Of a DNA stretch of 64,000 bases, positions 8,085 to 16,906 are shown piece after piece (positions within the stretch are counted from its first letter, which is position 1; each line of letters opens with the position of its first letter). The DNA comes from Curtobacterium sp. 9128 (GTDB taxonomy: Bacteria > Actinomycetota > Actinomycetes > Actinomycetales > Microbacteriaceae). The stretch lies in the NCBI RefSeq assembly GCF_007673775.1, contig NZ_VEAF01000006.1:124001-188000 (forward strand). Direction: 5' to 3'. The notes below the pieces were generated by a model. That model did no database searches. It saw only the letters and a program-made list of their open reading frames with translations, and was not told where the DNA came from. A program made the position numbers and the translations under genes.

Positions 8085-9034
8085 ACACCACCGGGACGCG
8101 GTTCCCCCTCCGCATCGCCGCACGCCGTCCCGTCGCGGTGGACGTCGTCGCGCTCGACCTCGCCCCCGTCGGGCCGGATCCGCTCCCCACGTGGGAGCCC
8201 GGCGCGCACCTGGACGTCGAGGTGGCCCCCGGTGTCGAGCGGCAGTACTCGCTCGTGGCCACCACGGACGACGGACACTGGCGCGTGGCGGTCCTCCGCG
8301 AGCACGGTGGCCGTGGCGGATCGGTCGCCGTGCACGACTCGCTCGAGGTCGGCGCGACCGTCACCGTGAGCGGGCCGCGGAACCACTTCGCGTTCGACCC
8401 CGACCGGCCCGCGGTGTTCGTCGCCGGCGGCATCGGCATCACCCCGATCGCCGCGATGATCGCCGAGGCCGAGGTCCGCGGGACCCCGTGGGAGCTGCAC
8501 TACGCCGGACGACGGCGGGACGCCATGGCCTTCGCCGAGGACCTCGTCGGGGTCCACCCGGACCGGGTGTCGCTCGCCGTCGCCGACGAGGGGACGCGGC
8601 TCGACGTCGCGGCCCTGCTCGCCGACCCGCGCGACGCGGTCGTGTACTGCTGCGGGCCGAAGCGGCTGATGGACGCGGTCGAGGCGGCCGCGTCCCACTG
8701 GCCCGAGGGCAGCGTCCGTGTCGAGCGGTTCGCGGCGTCGGACACGGCGTCCGCTCCCGGTGAGGCGTTCGAGGCCGAGCTGGCGGTCTCCGGGATCACG
8801 CTGACCGTCCCGGCGGACCGGACGCTGCTCGAGGTCGCCGAGGACGCCGGGGTGTTCGTGCTGTCGTCCTGCCGCGAGGGCACCTGCGGCACGTGCGAGA
8901 CACCCGTCATCGCGGGGTCGGTCGACCACCGCGACGCCGTGTTGAGCGCCGCCGAGCAGGCGGCCGACCACAGCATGATGATCTGCGTGTCCCGCGCTGC
9001 CCGGGGCTGCCCGCGGCTCGTCCTCGACCTCTAG
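8081..9034 (+). CDS. VanB/PDR-type ferredoxin reductase (FMN, NAD, 2Fe-2S)
   Basis: 317 residues in the phthalate dioxygenase reductase order. A flavin barrel (residues 1-105, with ERQYSLV and the GPRNHFAF turn) is followed by a NAD-binding domain (FVAGGIGITPI, later YCCGPKRLMDAV). The C-terminal plant-type ferredoxin has the cluster motif CREGTCGTC plus a distal Cys in MICVS. Such reductases pass electrons from NAD(P)H to a Rieske oxygenase, for example in vanillate or carnitine demethylation. No Rieske oxygenase gene is present in this window, so the partner is elsewhere or unconventional. The GTG start overlaps the upstream stop (GTGA). Confidence 0.9.
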   Translation: MNTTGTRFPLRIAARRPVAVDVVALDLAPVGPDPLPTWEPGAHLDVEVAPGVERQYSLVATTDDGHWRVAVLREHGGRGGSVAVHDSLEVGATVTVSGPRNHFAFDPDRPAVFVAGGIGITPIAAMIAEAEVRGTPWELHYAGRRRDAMAFAEDLVGVHPDRVSLAVADEGTRLDVAALLADPRDAVVYCCGPKRLMDAVEAAASHWPEGSVRVERFAASDTASAPGEAFEAELAVSGITLTVPADRTLLEVAEDAGVFVLSSCREGTCGTCETPVIAGSVDHRDAVLSAAEQAADHSMMICVSRAARGCPRLVLDL

Positions 9035-9077
9035 TCGCGGACACATCGCCGAAACGCGCTGCTGCTAGAACCAACGC

Positions 9078-10376
9078 ATGCTCACCGTCACCGGCGCCCT
9101 GCGCGTCCTCGTCGCCCCCGGTACCGAGCGGGACGGCGACGTCGTCCTCGACGACGGCGTTCCCGACGCGACGACCCTCGACGCCTCCGGCTGCGTCGTC
9201 ACCCCCGGTCTCGTCAACGCCCACCACCACCTCCTGCAGACCGCGTTCCGGACGCTCCCCGGCACGCGCGGCGTGCCGATGGCCGCCTGGCTGCCGACGA
9301 TGGCCGACGCGTACGGCCGCGCCGGCCACGACCCGGAGCTCTACGGACTGGCGGCGACCGTCGGCGCCGCGGAGGGCCTCCTGTCCGGTGTCACCACGAT
9401 CGCCGACCACCACCTGAACTGGCCGACCACCGCCTCCGCCGACGACACGGTCGCCCTGGCGGCCGCGACCGCGGACGCCGTCCGCGCCCTCGGCGGACGT
9501 CTGGCGTTCGTCCGCGGTTCCGCGCGGGACGACCCGGAGCGTGCCGCCGCCTCGGCGGAGGCGATCGTGACCGGTCTGCTCCACCCGGACGCGGTCGGTG
9601 GGGTCGACCCGGACGGGCGGCTCCAGGTCGCGGTCGGGCCGGCCGGCGTGCACTCCGACGGCGAGGCGACGTTCCGCGCACTCGGCGAGGTGGCCGCCCG
9701 GCACGGGCTGCGTCGGCGGACGCAGGCGAACGAACAGGTCGACACGGTCATCGCGCTCGAGCGGTACGGCCGCCGCCCCCTCGACCTCCTGGAGGAATGG
9801 GGCTGGCTCGCCCCCGACGTGACGATCGCGCACCTCTGCGACGTCACCGAGGACGAGGTCCTGCGGCTCGCCGCCGCCGGCGTCACCGCGACCCACGCAC
9901 CCGGCTGCGACGTGCCGATGGGATGGGGCGTCGCGCCCGTGGCCCGGCTCGCCGAGGCCGGGATCACCGTCGGGCTCGGCACGAGCGGCGGCGGCAGCAA
10001 CGACGCCGGTCACCTGCTCGCCGACGCCCGGCTCGCGATGCAGGTGTCCGCCCTCGTCGGTCCGCAGCTGCCGGCGCGACAGGTGCTCGGCATGGCGACG
10101 GCGGGCTCGGCCGTCGGACTCGGCCGGCCCGAGCTCGGGCACCTCGGCGACGGCACCGCCGGGGATCTGTGCGTGTGGGACGTGTCGGGCGTTGCTGACG
10201 CCGGTGTCGACGACCCGGTGGCCGGACTGCTGTGGGCGTCGCCGGGGCGACGGCCCCGGCACGTCGTCGTCGGTGGGCGGGTCGTGGTGCGGGACGGCAG
10301 GCTCGTGGACGCCGACGAGCACGAGGTGGCGGCGCGGCTGCGGGAGCGGTTGGCGCGGACGCCCGTGGCGGCGTGA
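9078..10376 (+). CDS. Amidohydrolase, 8-oxoguanine/atrazine-type deaminase family
   Basis: 432 residues. The metal site begins with GLVNAHHHLLQTAF, typical of TRZ/ATZ and 8-oxoguanine deaminases. ANEQVDTV, IAHLCDVTEDE and GLGTSGGGSNDAGHLL follow at the usual spacing; the last matches the D-G-S-x-S-N-D loop of 8-oxoguanine deaminases but has Ser where Asp is usual (T-S-G instead of T-D-G). Position 213-216 reads QANEQ, where a metal-binding His is common. These two departures suggest an altered metal site or substrate. A TAGAAC box lies six bases before the ATG, and no Shine-Dalgarno sequence is visible, so the mRNA may be leaderless. The gene lies 43 bases after the reductase. Confidence 0.78.
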   Translation: MLTVTGALRVLVAPGTERDGDVVLDDGVPDATTLDASGCVVTPGLVNAHHHLLQTAFRTLPGTRGVPMAAWLPTMADAYGRAGHDPELYGLAATVGAAEGLLSGVTTIADHHLNWPTTASADDTVALAAATADAVRALGGRLAFVRGSARDDPERAAASAEAIVTGLLHPDAVGGVDPDGRLQVAVGPAGVHSDGEATFRALGEVAARHGLRRRTQANEQVDTVIALERYGRRPLDLLEEWGWLAPDVTIAHLCDVTEDEVLRLAAAGVTATHAPGCDVPMGWGVAPVARLAEAGITVGLGTSGGGSNDAGHLLADARLAMQVSALVGPQLPARQVLGMATAGSAVGLGRPELGHLGDGTAGDLCVWDVSGVADAGVDDPVAGLLWASPGRRPRHVVVGGRVVVRDGRLVDADEHEVAARLRERLARTPVAA

Positions 10377-10419
10377 CGGACGCCAGGCGCGTGGCGGGCC
10401 GCCACGCGCCTGGCGTCCG
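10377..10419. terminator. Bidirectional terminator hairpin
   Basis: A perfect 19-base inverted repeat (CGGACGCCAGGCG... with ...CGCCTGGCGTCCG) and a 5-base loop lies between the convergent deaminase-like gene (stop at 10374-10376) and the CUT1 permease (stop at 10428). It has no T-run, as is common in high-GC actinobacteria. It serves both strands. Confidence 0.85.
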
Positions 10420-10427
10420 GTGGTGCT

Positions 10428-11432
10428 TCAGTCCGCGAAGCGCTTCTGGAGTCGGAGGAAGACCGCCGAGACGCCCACCACGATGACGAACCCGACGACG
10501 GCGAGCGCGGTCGCGAGGCCCATCGACTGCGCGGTCGTCCCGAACCCGCCGAAACCAGTCCGGTAGAACAGCGTGCCGAGGACGTCGGTCGAGCCGCTCG
10601 GCCCGGCCTGGCTCCCCTGCATGATGTAGATCAGGTCGAACGTCCCGAACGCGCCGATGAAGTTCATCGTCGTGATGAGGAGGATCGTCGGGCGGATCGC
10701 CGGGATGAGGACCGACCAGAGGATGCGGAACCGCCCCGCACCGTCGAGCGCGGCTGCGTCCATCGTGTCCTGCGGCACCTCGGTCAGCGACGCGAGGAAC
10801 ACGAGCACCGGGAACCCCATCCCGACCCACGCCGTGATGACGGCGATCGTCGGGAGCGCGAGCGTGGTCGATCCGAGGAACGGCAGCGCCAGGGCGTCGA
10901 GGTGGAGCGCGTGCAGCACCGAGTACAGCACCCCGCTGTTCGGCTCGAGGTAGATCGTCCAGATGTACGCGATCGCCACCGGGGGCAGCGTGAACGGCAG
11001 CATCATGATGATCGAGTAGCGCTGCGAGGCCCGCTCGTTGACGATCATCATCATGTAGGCGAGCCCGATGCCGAACACGAGCGTCAGGACCATGGAGATG
11101 GCGAAGAAGTACAGGTTGTGACCGACCGCGCGCCAGAACTCGGGGGCGAACGACGGGTCGACGAGCGTGAACACGTAGTTCCCGAGCCCGATGAAGTTCG
11201 TCAGCGGGCCGGTGCCGTTCCAGTTGTAGAAGCTGTACCGGACGCCGTCGAGCAACGGGAACACCACGAAGATCGTGAAGAGCAGGAAGGCCGGGGCGAC
11301 GAAGGCGGCGAGGATCGCCACCTGGCGTCTCGGCATCTTCCGCGGGACGCGCTGCGTGGGTGGTTCCTGCGCGGTCGCGGGAGACGGGACGGAGCCGCTG
11401 TCCCGTGTCCCGGGGTCGGTGGTGATCGCCAT
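10428..11432 (-). CDS. CUT1 sugar ABC transporter permease (MalF/UgpA-like)
   Basis: 334 residues with an N-terminal cytoplasmic tail of about 40 residues and six membrane segments beginning near residue 44 (AFVAPAFLLFTIFVVFPLL). The EAA loop is DAAALDGAGRFRILWSVLIP near residue 230. The stop of the binding-protein gene lies two bases upstream of the ATG (TGACCATG), indicating coupling. It is the last gene of a three-gene importer unit. The muropeptide-salvage genes next door, including a MurR-like regulator, suggest an amino sugar or muropeptide fragment as cargo. Confidence 0.9.
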   Translation of the reverse strand: MAITTDPGTRDSGSVPSPATAQEPPTQRVPRKMPRRQVAILAAFVAPAFLLFTIFVVFPLLDGVRYSFYNWNGTGPLTNFIGLGNYVFTLVDPSFAPEFWRAVGHNLYFFAISMVLTLVFGIGLAYMMMIVNERASQRYSIIMMLPFTLPPVAIAYIWTIYLEPNSGVLYSVLHALHLDALALPFLGSTTLALPTIAVITAWVGMGFPVLVFLASLTEVPQDTMDAAALDGAGRFRILWSVLIPAIRPTILLITTMNFIGAFGTFDLIYIMQGSQAGPSGSTDVLGTLFYRTGFGGFGTTAQSMGLATALAVVGFVIVVGVSAVFLRLQKRFAD

Positions 11433-11434
11433 GG

Positions 11435-12799
11435 TCACTTGGCCGTGAAGTACCAGTCGAGCTTGCCGTTGATGTGCTCGGCCGCCTGCTGCGGGGTGGT
11501 CTTGCCCTCGAGGAGCGGCACCACGACGTCCTGCTCGGCGGTGTACACGCCGGATGTGGTCGACACCGTCTTCTCCTTGGTGAGGGACGTCGGGTCGGGG
11601 TCCGGCGTGTCCATGGGCGAGCGGATCCCGATGATCGGGTTCGCTGCCTGCGTGTCGAACCACTCGGCGGCCTGACGGCTGAGCGGGTACTTCTTCGGGA
11701 TCGTCACGCCCGCGATCGGGGAGATCTCGCCCGCGACGTCGGAGAAGGCGTTGCCGAACTTCTTCGTCGCCGTGTAGGCGATGACCTTCTCGGACGCCTT
11801 CTCGACGGCCGGATCGCCGATCTTCGCGTTCATCGAGATGTTGCCGTCGACGTACCAGGTGATCTTCGGCTTCTGGCCGTTCGGCGACGGGACGAGCATC
11901 TGCCCGTAGTCGAGGTCCGGGTTCACCTGGTCGATCGTCGCCGTGTCGAAGATGCCGTCGATGATGAAAGCGGCCTTGCCGAGGGCGAACGCCGTCTCCT
12001 GCTCGTTGCCGGCCGAGCCGGTCGCCTGCCAGTTGTCCTGCAGGTACGGCGCGAGGTCCTGGAACGCGGCGAGCGACTGCACGAACTCCGGGTCCGTGTA
12101 GTCGGACTGCTTGTCGGTGATCGCCTGCGCGGTGGCGTTGCTCACCGTGGACGCGCCGACCGCCTGCAGCTGGAGCGACATCAGCCACTGCTGGACGCCC
12201 ATCGTGTACATCGGCGTCGTTCCCGCGGCCTTCAGCTTCTTCATCGCGGCGATGAACTGCTTCCACGTGGTCGGCTGCTCGATGCCGGCGTCCTTGAGGA
12301 TCTTCTTGTTGTAGAACATCGACATCGTCTGGACCGCGAAGGGGACGCCGTACGTCTTGCCCTCGTACTGCGCGGCCGCGAGGGACGCGGGCTTCATGCC
12401 CGAGGTGTCCGCGACGTCGTCGATCGGCTTGACGAGCCCAGCCGCCGCGTAGGTCTGGGTTCCGTTGCCGGCACGGTCGTAGAAGACGTCCGGCCCGCTC
12501 CCGCCGTTCATCGCGGTCTTCAGCACCGAGTCGTACGACGTCGCGGAGATTGATCGGAACTTGATCGTGACGTCGGTGCCCTCGGCGCGGAGGTTCTTCT
12601 GGACGCTCGCCCACAGGGGCTTGTCCTGGGAGCGCCACGACCAGACGGACACGGTCGGCCCGCTCGAGCTCCCGCTGTCCGCGCCTGCGGCGGAACCGCC
12701 GGACGAGCACCCGGCGAGGGCGAGGGCGGCTGCCGCCACGGCGCCCACGACCGCGAGGGTCCTGCCGCGACGGTGACGGGTGGTGTGCGTTCGTTGCAT
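11435..12799 (-). CDS. CUT1 sugar-binding lipoprotein
   Basis: 454 residues. The lipoprotein signal has an Arg-rich n-region (TTRHRRGRTLA) and lipobox LALAGC, followed by a Gly/Ser linker. The mature part is an extracellular solute-binding protein family 1 domain, with the GPDVFYDRAGN, FAVQTMSMFYNKK and TTWKQFIAAMKKL segments typical of CUT1 binding proteins. It is encoded between its two permeases. Ligand inferred from context: N-acetylmuramic acid or a MurNAc-containing saccharide released by the NamZ-like enzyme. No ATPase is encoded in the locus, so a shared MsiK-type ATPase is probable. Confidence 0.9.
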   Translation of the reverse strand: MQRTHTTRHRRGRTLAVVGAVAAAALALAGCSSGGSAAGADSGSSSGPTVSVWSWRSQDKPLWASVQKNLRAEGTDVTIKFRSISATSYDSVLKTAMNGGSGPDVFYDRAGNGTQTYAAAGLVKPIDDVADTSGMKPASLAAAQYEGKTYGVPFAVQTMSMFYNKKILKDAGIEQPTTWKQFIAAMKKLKAAGTTPMYTMGVQQWLMSLQLQAVGASTVSNATAQAITDKQSDYTDPEFVQSLAAFQDLAPYLQDNWQATGSAGNEQETAFALGKAAFIIDGIFDTATIDQVNPDLDYGQMLVPSPNGQKPKITWYVDGNISMNAKIGDPAVEKASEKVIAYTATKKFGNAFSDVAGEISPIAGVTIPKKYPLSRQAAEWFDTQAANPIIGIRSPMDTPDPDPTSLTKEKTVSTTSGVYTAEQDVVVPLLEGKTTPQQAAEHINGKLDWYFTAK

Positions 12800-12838
12800 G
12801 GCTCCGGACGTCCTTTCGGGGTCGGGTTGTGGAAGCGG

Positions 12839-13726
12839 TCAGGCCTTGACGCCGCCGCCGACGAGGTTCCGACGGAACTGTTTCGCGACGAGCAGGAACC
12901 CGATGAGGGTCGGCAGGCTGATGATGACGAGCCCGGCGAGGAGGAGCTGCCACTCCGTGGAGTGCTCGCCGACGAAGGAGAGGATGCCGACCGGCACGGT
13001 CATGCTCGACGGGTCCTGCACGAGGAGCAGCGGGAGGAAGAACTCCTTCCACGCCGACAGGAACTGGAAGATCGCGACGATGCCGAGCGCCGGGCGGATG
13101 AGCGGCAACACGATGTGCCAGTAGATCCGCAGCGGGCCGGCACCGTCCATCACCGCGGCCTCCTGCAGCTCGAAGGGGATCGTCCGCATGAAGTTGACGA
13201 GGATGAACACGCTGTAGGAGATCCCACCGGAGGCGAAGACGATCACGAGCGACGTCAGCGTGTTCAGCAGGTGCAGGTTCTTGATGAGGATGAAGATCGG
13301 CAGCGCGATGATCTGGATCGGCAGCGCGAGGCCGGAGACGAAGAACAGGTACAGCAGCTGGTTGCCCCGGAACCGGTAGCGCGCGATCACGAACGCGGCG
13401 AGCGACGAGAACGCGAGGATCGCGGCGACGGTGACGCACGCGACGACGATCGTGTTGGCGAGGAAACGCCCGATGTCGCCCTCGTTCCAGGCGTCCGGGT
13501 AGTTCTCGACGTGGAACACGTCCGGCCACGACAGCGGCGTGCCGAGGATCCCGGGGATGTCCTTGAACGACAGGAAGACGACGAACAGCAGCGGCAGCAG
13601 CACGACGATCGACGCGATGACCAGGACGACGTGGCTCACGACCGGGGCGGCACCAGCGCGTCGGCCGCGGTGCCGCGTCGGCGCTGCTCCCGCGGAGCGA
13701 GCGGGCCGAGTGGGGATGGCGGTCAT
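12839..13726 (-). CDS. CUT1 sugar ABC transporter permease (MalG/UgpE-like)
   Basis: 295 residues with an Arg-rich N-terminal tail, six membrane segments and the EAA loop EAAVMDGAGPLRIYWHIVLP near residue 195. The ATG at 13726 is chosen because AAAGG lies nine bases upstream; the ATG at 13735 directly abuts that same sequence. It is the first gene of the importer operon, which is unusual, since the binding-protein gene more often comes first. The promoter lies in 13740-13810, where an AT-rich stretch and the motif ACGCAATTACGT occur. Confidence 0.9.
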   Translation of the reverse strand: MTAIPTRPARSAGAAPTRHRGRRAGAAPVVSHVVLVIASIVVLLPLLFVVFLSFKDIPGILGTPLSWPDVFHVENYPDAWNEGDIGRFLANTIVVACVTVAAILAFSSLAAFVIARYRFRGNQLLYLFFVSGLALPIQIIALPIFILIKNLHLLNTLTSLVIVFASGGISYSVFILVNFMRTIPFELQEAAVMDGAGPLRIYWHIVLPLIRPALGIVAIFQFLSAWKEFFLPLLLVQDPSSMTVPVGILSFVGEHSTEWQLLLAGLVIISLPTLIGFLLVAKQFRRNLVGGGVKA

Positions 13727-13790
13727 GAGCGGCATCCTTTCCGTGGTTCTCCGCCTCGGGAGCGAAGTTGTCGGAAGGTTACCTAGCGCG

Positions 13791-13811
13791 ACGCAATTAC
13801 GTCAATGGTTT
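13791..13811. promoter_or_regulatory. Candidate operator upstream of the muropeptide importer and hydrolase genes
   Basis: An AT-rich patch contains the near-palindrome ACGCAATTACGT (13791-13802), overlapped by CGTCAATGGTTT (13800-13811). A close match to the second, CGTCAATGCTTT, occurs at 17858-17869 in front of the RpiR regulator and the kinase. On the minus strand TTGACG at 13799-13804 (complement) could serve as the -35 of the importer promoter. Binding by the RpiR/MurR protein is an inference from position only. Confidence 0.35.
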
Positions 13812-14604
13812 ACACGGCGAGGAAACACGATCGCAACACGCTTCCCACGGAGCGGATCACCGCGTCGCCCTGTGTCTCGTCGAAGCCGCGTGTGCAGACC
13901 GCCAGGACGGACGCGTCATCGGCGTCCGGAGCGGTCGCGAACGCCGCGACGTCGTGCACGACCCCGGGCACCCACCCGCTCTTCGACCCCCACCACCGGC
14001 CCGGCGGCAGCTCACGAGCGATGTGCGGGAACCGCTGCCGCGCGAGCACCGCACGCGCGAACGCGGTGCTCGCCGCCGTGAGCGTCCGGCCGGACACGAG
14101 CGACTGCATGGTGCGGGCGAGATCGGACGGCGACGACCGGTTCTCGAGGCCGGCACGCTGCGCCGGCACGTCACCGAGCTTGCGGTCGAGGACCGTCCGG
14201 CTGAGCCCGGCCGCCTCGACGGTGTCCGCGATCCGCGCGGTGCCGAGCAGGTCCAGGAGCACGTTGGTCGCCTCGTTCGACGACCGTTCGATCATCATGC
14301 CGGCGAGCGCCGCGACCGTCGCCTCCGCACCGTCCCGCGGGAACTCCGGGTCGGCGTCCTCCGGATCCGGTCGGACGACGATGCCCCCGCCCGCCGCCGA
14401 CACCGTGGACGAGGACACCGTGACCGATCGGTCCAGCGCGACCGTGCCGTCGTCGACCCCCCGGAGCAGGGCGAGCAGCACGAGGAGCTTGATCGTGGAC
14501 GCCGCCGGCAGCACCACGTCGGCGTCCTGCTCGGACACCGTGGCGCCCGCGGGGTCGAGGAGCACCCAGGCGACGAGCGGTTCGCCGGCGCCGGCCACGC
14601 TCAC
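13810..14604 (-). CDS. Serine hydrolase, class A beta-lactamase fold
   Basis: 264 residues. The active-site motifs of class A beta-lactamases and related DD-peptidases are visible: S-x-x-K as ASTIK (about residue 45), S-x-N as SSN in RSSNEATN, and K-S-G in WGSKSGWVPG. No signal peptide is seen from the chosen GTG at 14604, which overlaps the upstream stop (GTGA), so the protein is probably cytoplasmic. It would then not be a resistance enzyme. It may hydrolyse imported muropeptides or lactyl- or peptide-linked wall fragments together with its neighbours. The exact substrate is unknown. Confidence 0.8.
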   Translation of the reverse strand: MSVAGAGEPLVAWVLLDPAGATVSEQDADVVLPAASTIKLLVLLALLRGVDDGTVALDRSVTVSSSTVSAAGGGIVVRPDPEDADPEFPRDGAEATVAALAGMMIERSSNEATNVLLDLLGTARIADTVEAAGLSRTVLDRKLGDVPAQRAGLENRSSPSDLARTMQSLVSGRTLTAASTAFARAVLARQRFPHIARELPPGRWWGSKSGWVPGVVHDVAAFATAPDADDASVLAVCTRGFDETQGDAVIRSVGSVLRSCFLAV

Positions 14605-15746
14605 CGGCACGCGAACGCCAGTTCGGCGACGTCGCGACGCAGGGCCGTGATGCCGGATCCGTGTCGAGTGGGGTGCACCCGGTTCGTCAGCAGCACGATC
14701 GTCAGTCCGGCACCGCGGTCGACCTGGACCGACGTGCCCGTGAACCCGGTGTGCCCGCGCGACGCCGTCCCCGGCTCGCCCATCCACGAGGTCTCGCCGA
14801 CCCGGAGACCGAGACTCGCTCCCGTCCCGTCACCGCGGGGGTCCGGCCTCCCGGTCACCCCTGGCAGCTGGTCGTCCCACATCCACCGCGCGGTGACCTC
14901 CGTCTCGCCACGACGGAGCACCTCACCGAACCGCGCGACGTCGTCGACGTCGGCGAAGAGCCCGGCGTTCGCGGTCGCGCCGCTGAGCGACCAGGACGAC
15001 TCGTCGTGCACGTCGCCGCGCACGACGCCGCGGTGCAGCTCCGGCTGGTGCTCGGTCGCGACGACGCCGTCCCGCAGCCCGGCATCGGCCGGCCGGTACC
15101 GGGTGTCGGCGAGCCCGAGCGGGAGGAGCGTCTCGCGCGAGACGAGGTCGGCCCACGGCTCGCCGGTCGCCGCCTCCGCCACGAGCATGGCCGTGTTGAA
15201 CCCGGTGCACGCGTACTCCCAGTGCCGGCCTGGAGGCGCGGTGAGCGTCGTGCGCGCCAGGTCCGCCCGCAGTGCGGCCCGGTCCGCCAGCGGGGACGCC
15301 CGGAACGGCGGGGCGCCGTCCGGCAGCGCGGCCAGCGCCGCGTCGAACGGGGCCCGCCAGCCGGCCCAGGTCGCCGGGAGCCCGGACGTGTGGGTCAGCA
15401 GGTGCCGGAGGGTGACGGCCCGTCGGTCCCGGTCGGTCCGGTAGTCGGGCAGGTGCTCCGCGATCGGCTCGTCGAGTCCGAGCACGCCGGCCTCGACGAG
15501 CCGGAGGAGCGTGTACGCGGAGTACGTCTTCGTCACGGACGCCAGGTCGAAGAGCGCTCCGTCGGGGATCGCGGTGCGCGCTGCGACGGGGACCACGACA
15601 CCGTCGTCGTCCACGGTCGCGAACGTCCCCCGGACGCTCCGGGCGGCGACGCTGCCGTCGACGACCACGACGGCAGCCGCGGCGGAGGCGACCCCACCGT
15701 CCACCGCGACGTCGAGGAGCGAGGTGAGCCGGGCCTCCAGGCTCAT
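14601..15746 (-). CDS. Serine hydrolase, class C beta-lactamase/esterase family
   Basis: 381 residues. The class C/EstB motifs are SVTKTY (S-x-x-K, about residue 71), Y-x-N-like YACTGFN at the second site, and HTGFTG near the C-terminus in place of the KTG triad. HTSGLPATW is the usual conserved loop. No export signal is seen. AmpC-like serine hydrolases are common in peptidoglycan-recycling operons beside MurQ and NamZ, where they remove stem peptides or act as amidases or esterases. The ATG overlaps the NamZ-like stop (ATGA), and its own stop overlaps the next gene, so three genes form one coupled block. Confidence 0.82.
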   Translation of the reverse strand: MSLEARLTSLLDVAVDGGVASAAAAVVVVDGSVAARSVRGTFATVDDDGVVVPVAARTAIPDGALFDLASVTKTYSAYTLLRLVEAGVLGLDEPIAEHLPDYRTDRDRRAVTLRHLLTHTSGLPATWAGWRAPFDAALAALPDGAPPFRASPLADRAALRADLARTTLTAPPGRHWEYACTGFNTAMLVAEAATGEPWADLVSRETLLPLGLADTRYRPADAGLRDGVVATEHQPELHRGVVRGDVHDESSWSLSGATANAGLFADVDDVARFGEVLRRGETEVTARWMWDDQLPGVTGRPDPRGDGTGASLGLRVGETSWMGEPGTASRGHTGFTGTSVQVDRGAGLTIVLLTNRVHPTRHGSGITALRRDVAELAFACR

Positions 15747-16906
15747 ACGGCGACTCGGTCGTCGGGCGCGTCCGCGAACCCGACCACGTCCTCGCCCGCG
15801 GCGAGCGCGAGCCGCAGTCGGTCGGAGCCCCAGAGGCGGTCGAGCGGACACCCGGGCTCGGCCGGGGCGTCCACAGGCTGCGCCCGCACGGCGAACGCGT
15901 CCGGGTACAGCCGGGCAGCGGTCCCGATGACCGCGAGTCCCGTCCGGACCGGACGGAAGCGATCACGGTCGGTGACGTGCAGGACGACACCGCGTACGGT
16001 CTGCCCCGCGTACTTGTGGAACGTCGGACGGAAGCGGGTCTCGCGCAGGGCGACGCCGGGGAGCCCGAGGTCACGGAGTGCCGGCACGAAGCGGTCGTCG
16101 AGCCACGGTGCGCCGACGGTCTCGAACGGACGGGTCGTCCCGCGCCCCTCGCTGAGGTTCGTGCCCTCGACGAGCCCGGTGCCGGGGTAGACGAACGCGG
16201 TGTCCGGGGTCGGCAGGTTCGGCGACGGCGTGACCCACGGACCGCCGCCCCGCGCCCACGGTGCACGGTCCGCCCACCCCGCGACCCCGACGACGTCGAG
16301 CGCCGCCGTCACGCGGAGGCCACCCGTGCCGGCGGCGACCGCCGTCCGTGCGAGCTCGCCGAGGGTCATCCCGTGCCGGATCGGGACGTCCAGCCGACCG
16401 ACGAAGCTCGCGAACGCCGGGTCGAGCCCGGGTCCCTCGACGAGGGTGCCGCCGATCGGGTTCGGACGGTCGAGCACGACCACCCGCACGCCGGCGCGGT
16501 CCGCGGCGACGAGGCAGTCGACCATCGTCCAGGGGTAGGTCCAGAACCGCGTCCCGATGTCCGGCAGGTCGACCAGCACCAGGTCGACCCGCGCTGCGGT
16601 GATCTGCTCGGCGAGGCGGTCGGGGTCGAGCTCGTAGGTGTCGACGACGGGCAGCCCGGTGGCGTGGTCGTGGTCGACGGACTCGGACTCCCCCGCCTGC
16701 CCGGTGCCGTGCATGCCGTGCTCCGGCCCGAACAGCACGGCGAGGCGCACGCCGATGCGCTGCAGTGCGTCGGCGGAGCGCTCGAGGTCCGCGGTGACCG
16801 CGGTGTCGTTCGTGACCAGGCCGACACGCGCGTCGCCGATCACGGACGCGCGGAGCACCGGGTCGGCGAGCAGTCGGTCGATCGCGGCGACCGGCACCTC
16901 ACTCAT
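15743..16906 (-). CDS. namZ: NamZ-like exo-beta-N-acetylmuramidase (DUF1343)
   Basis: 387 residues. The DUF1343 signature runs VGLVTNDTAV, then LFGPEHGMHGTGQAGE near residue 60, LPVVDTYEL, then LVLVDLPDIGTRFWTYPWTM and DRPNPIGG. NamZ enzymes release terminal N-acetylmuramic acid from wall fragments and are the founding members of GH171. The Bacillus enzyme is secreted; here no signal peptide is visible, so action on imported disaccharides inside the cell is more likely. The ATG lies eight bases inside the end of the RpiR regulator gene. Linkage to MurQ and a MurR-like regulator supports the role. Confidence 0.88.
   Translation of the reverse strand: MSEVPVAAIDRLLADPVLRASVIGDARVGLVTNDTAVTADLERSADALQRIGVRLAVLFGPEHGMHGTGQAGESESVDHDHATGLPVVDTYELDPDRLAEQITAARVDLVLVDLPDIGTRFWTYPWTMVDCLVAADRAGVRVVVLDRPNPIGGTLVEGPGLDPAFASFVGRLDVPIRHGMTLGELARTAVAAGTGGLRVTAALDVVGVAGWADRAPWARGGGPWVTPSPNLPTPDTAFVYPGTGLVEGTNLSEGRGTTRPFETVGAPWLDDRFVPALRDLGLPGVALRETRFRPTFHKYAGQTVRGVVLHVTDRDRFRPVRTGLAVIGTAARLYPDAFAVRAQPVDAPAEPGCPLDRLWGSDRLRLALAAGEDVVGFADAPDDRVAV

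Noticed and set aside
10428..13529. A 1033-codon minus-strand frame as one giant protein
   Set aside because: Only its last third (MalF-like permease) is real; the rest is out of frame with the binding-protein and MalG-like genes.
13810..15746. Beta-lactamase resistance genes
   Set aside because: Although the folds are beta-lactamase-like, no signal peptides are seen and the genes are embedded in a wall-recycling operon, so antibiotic resistance is not a supported reading.
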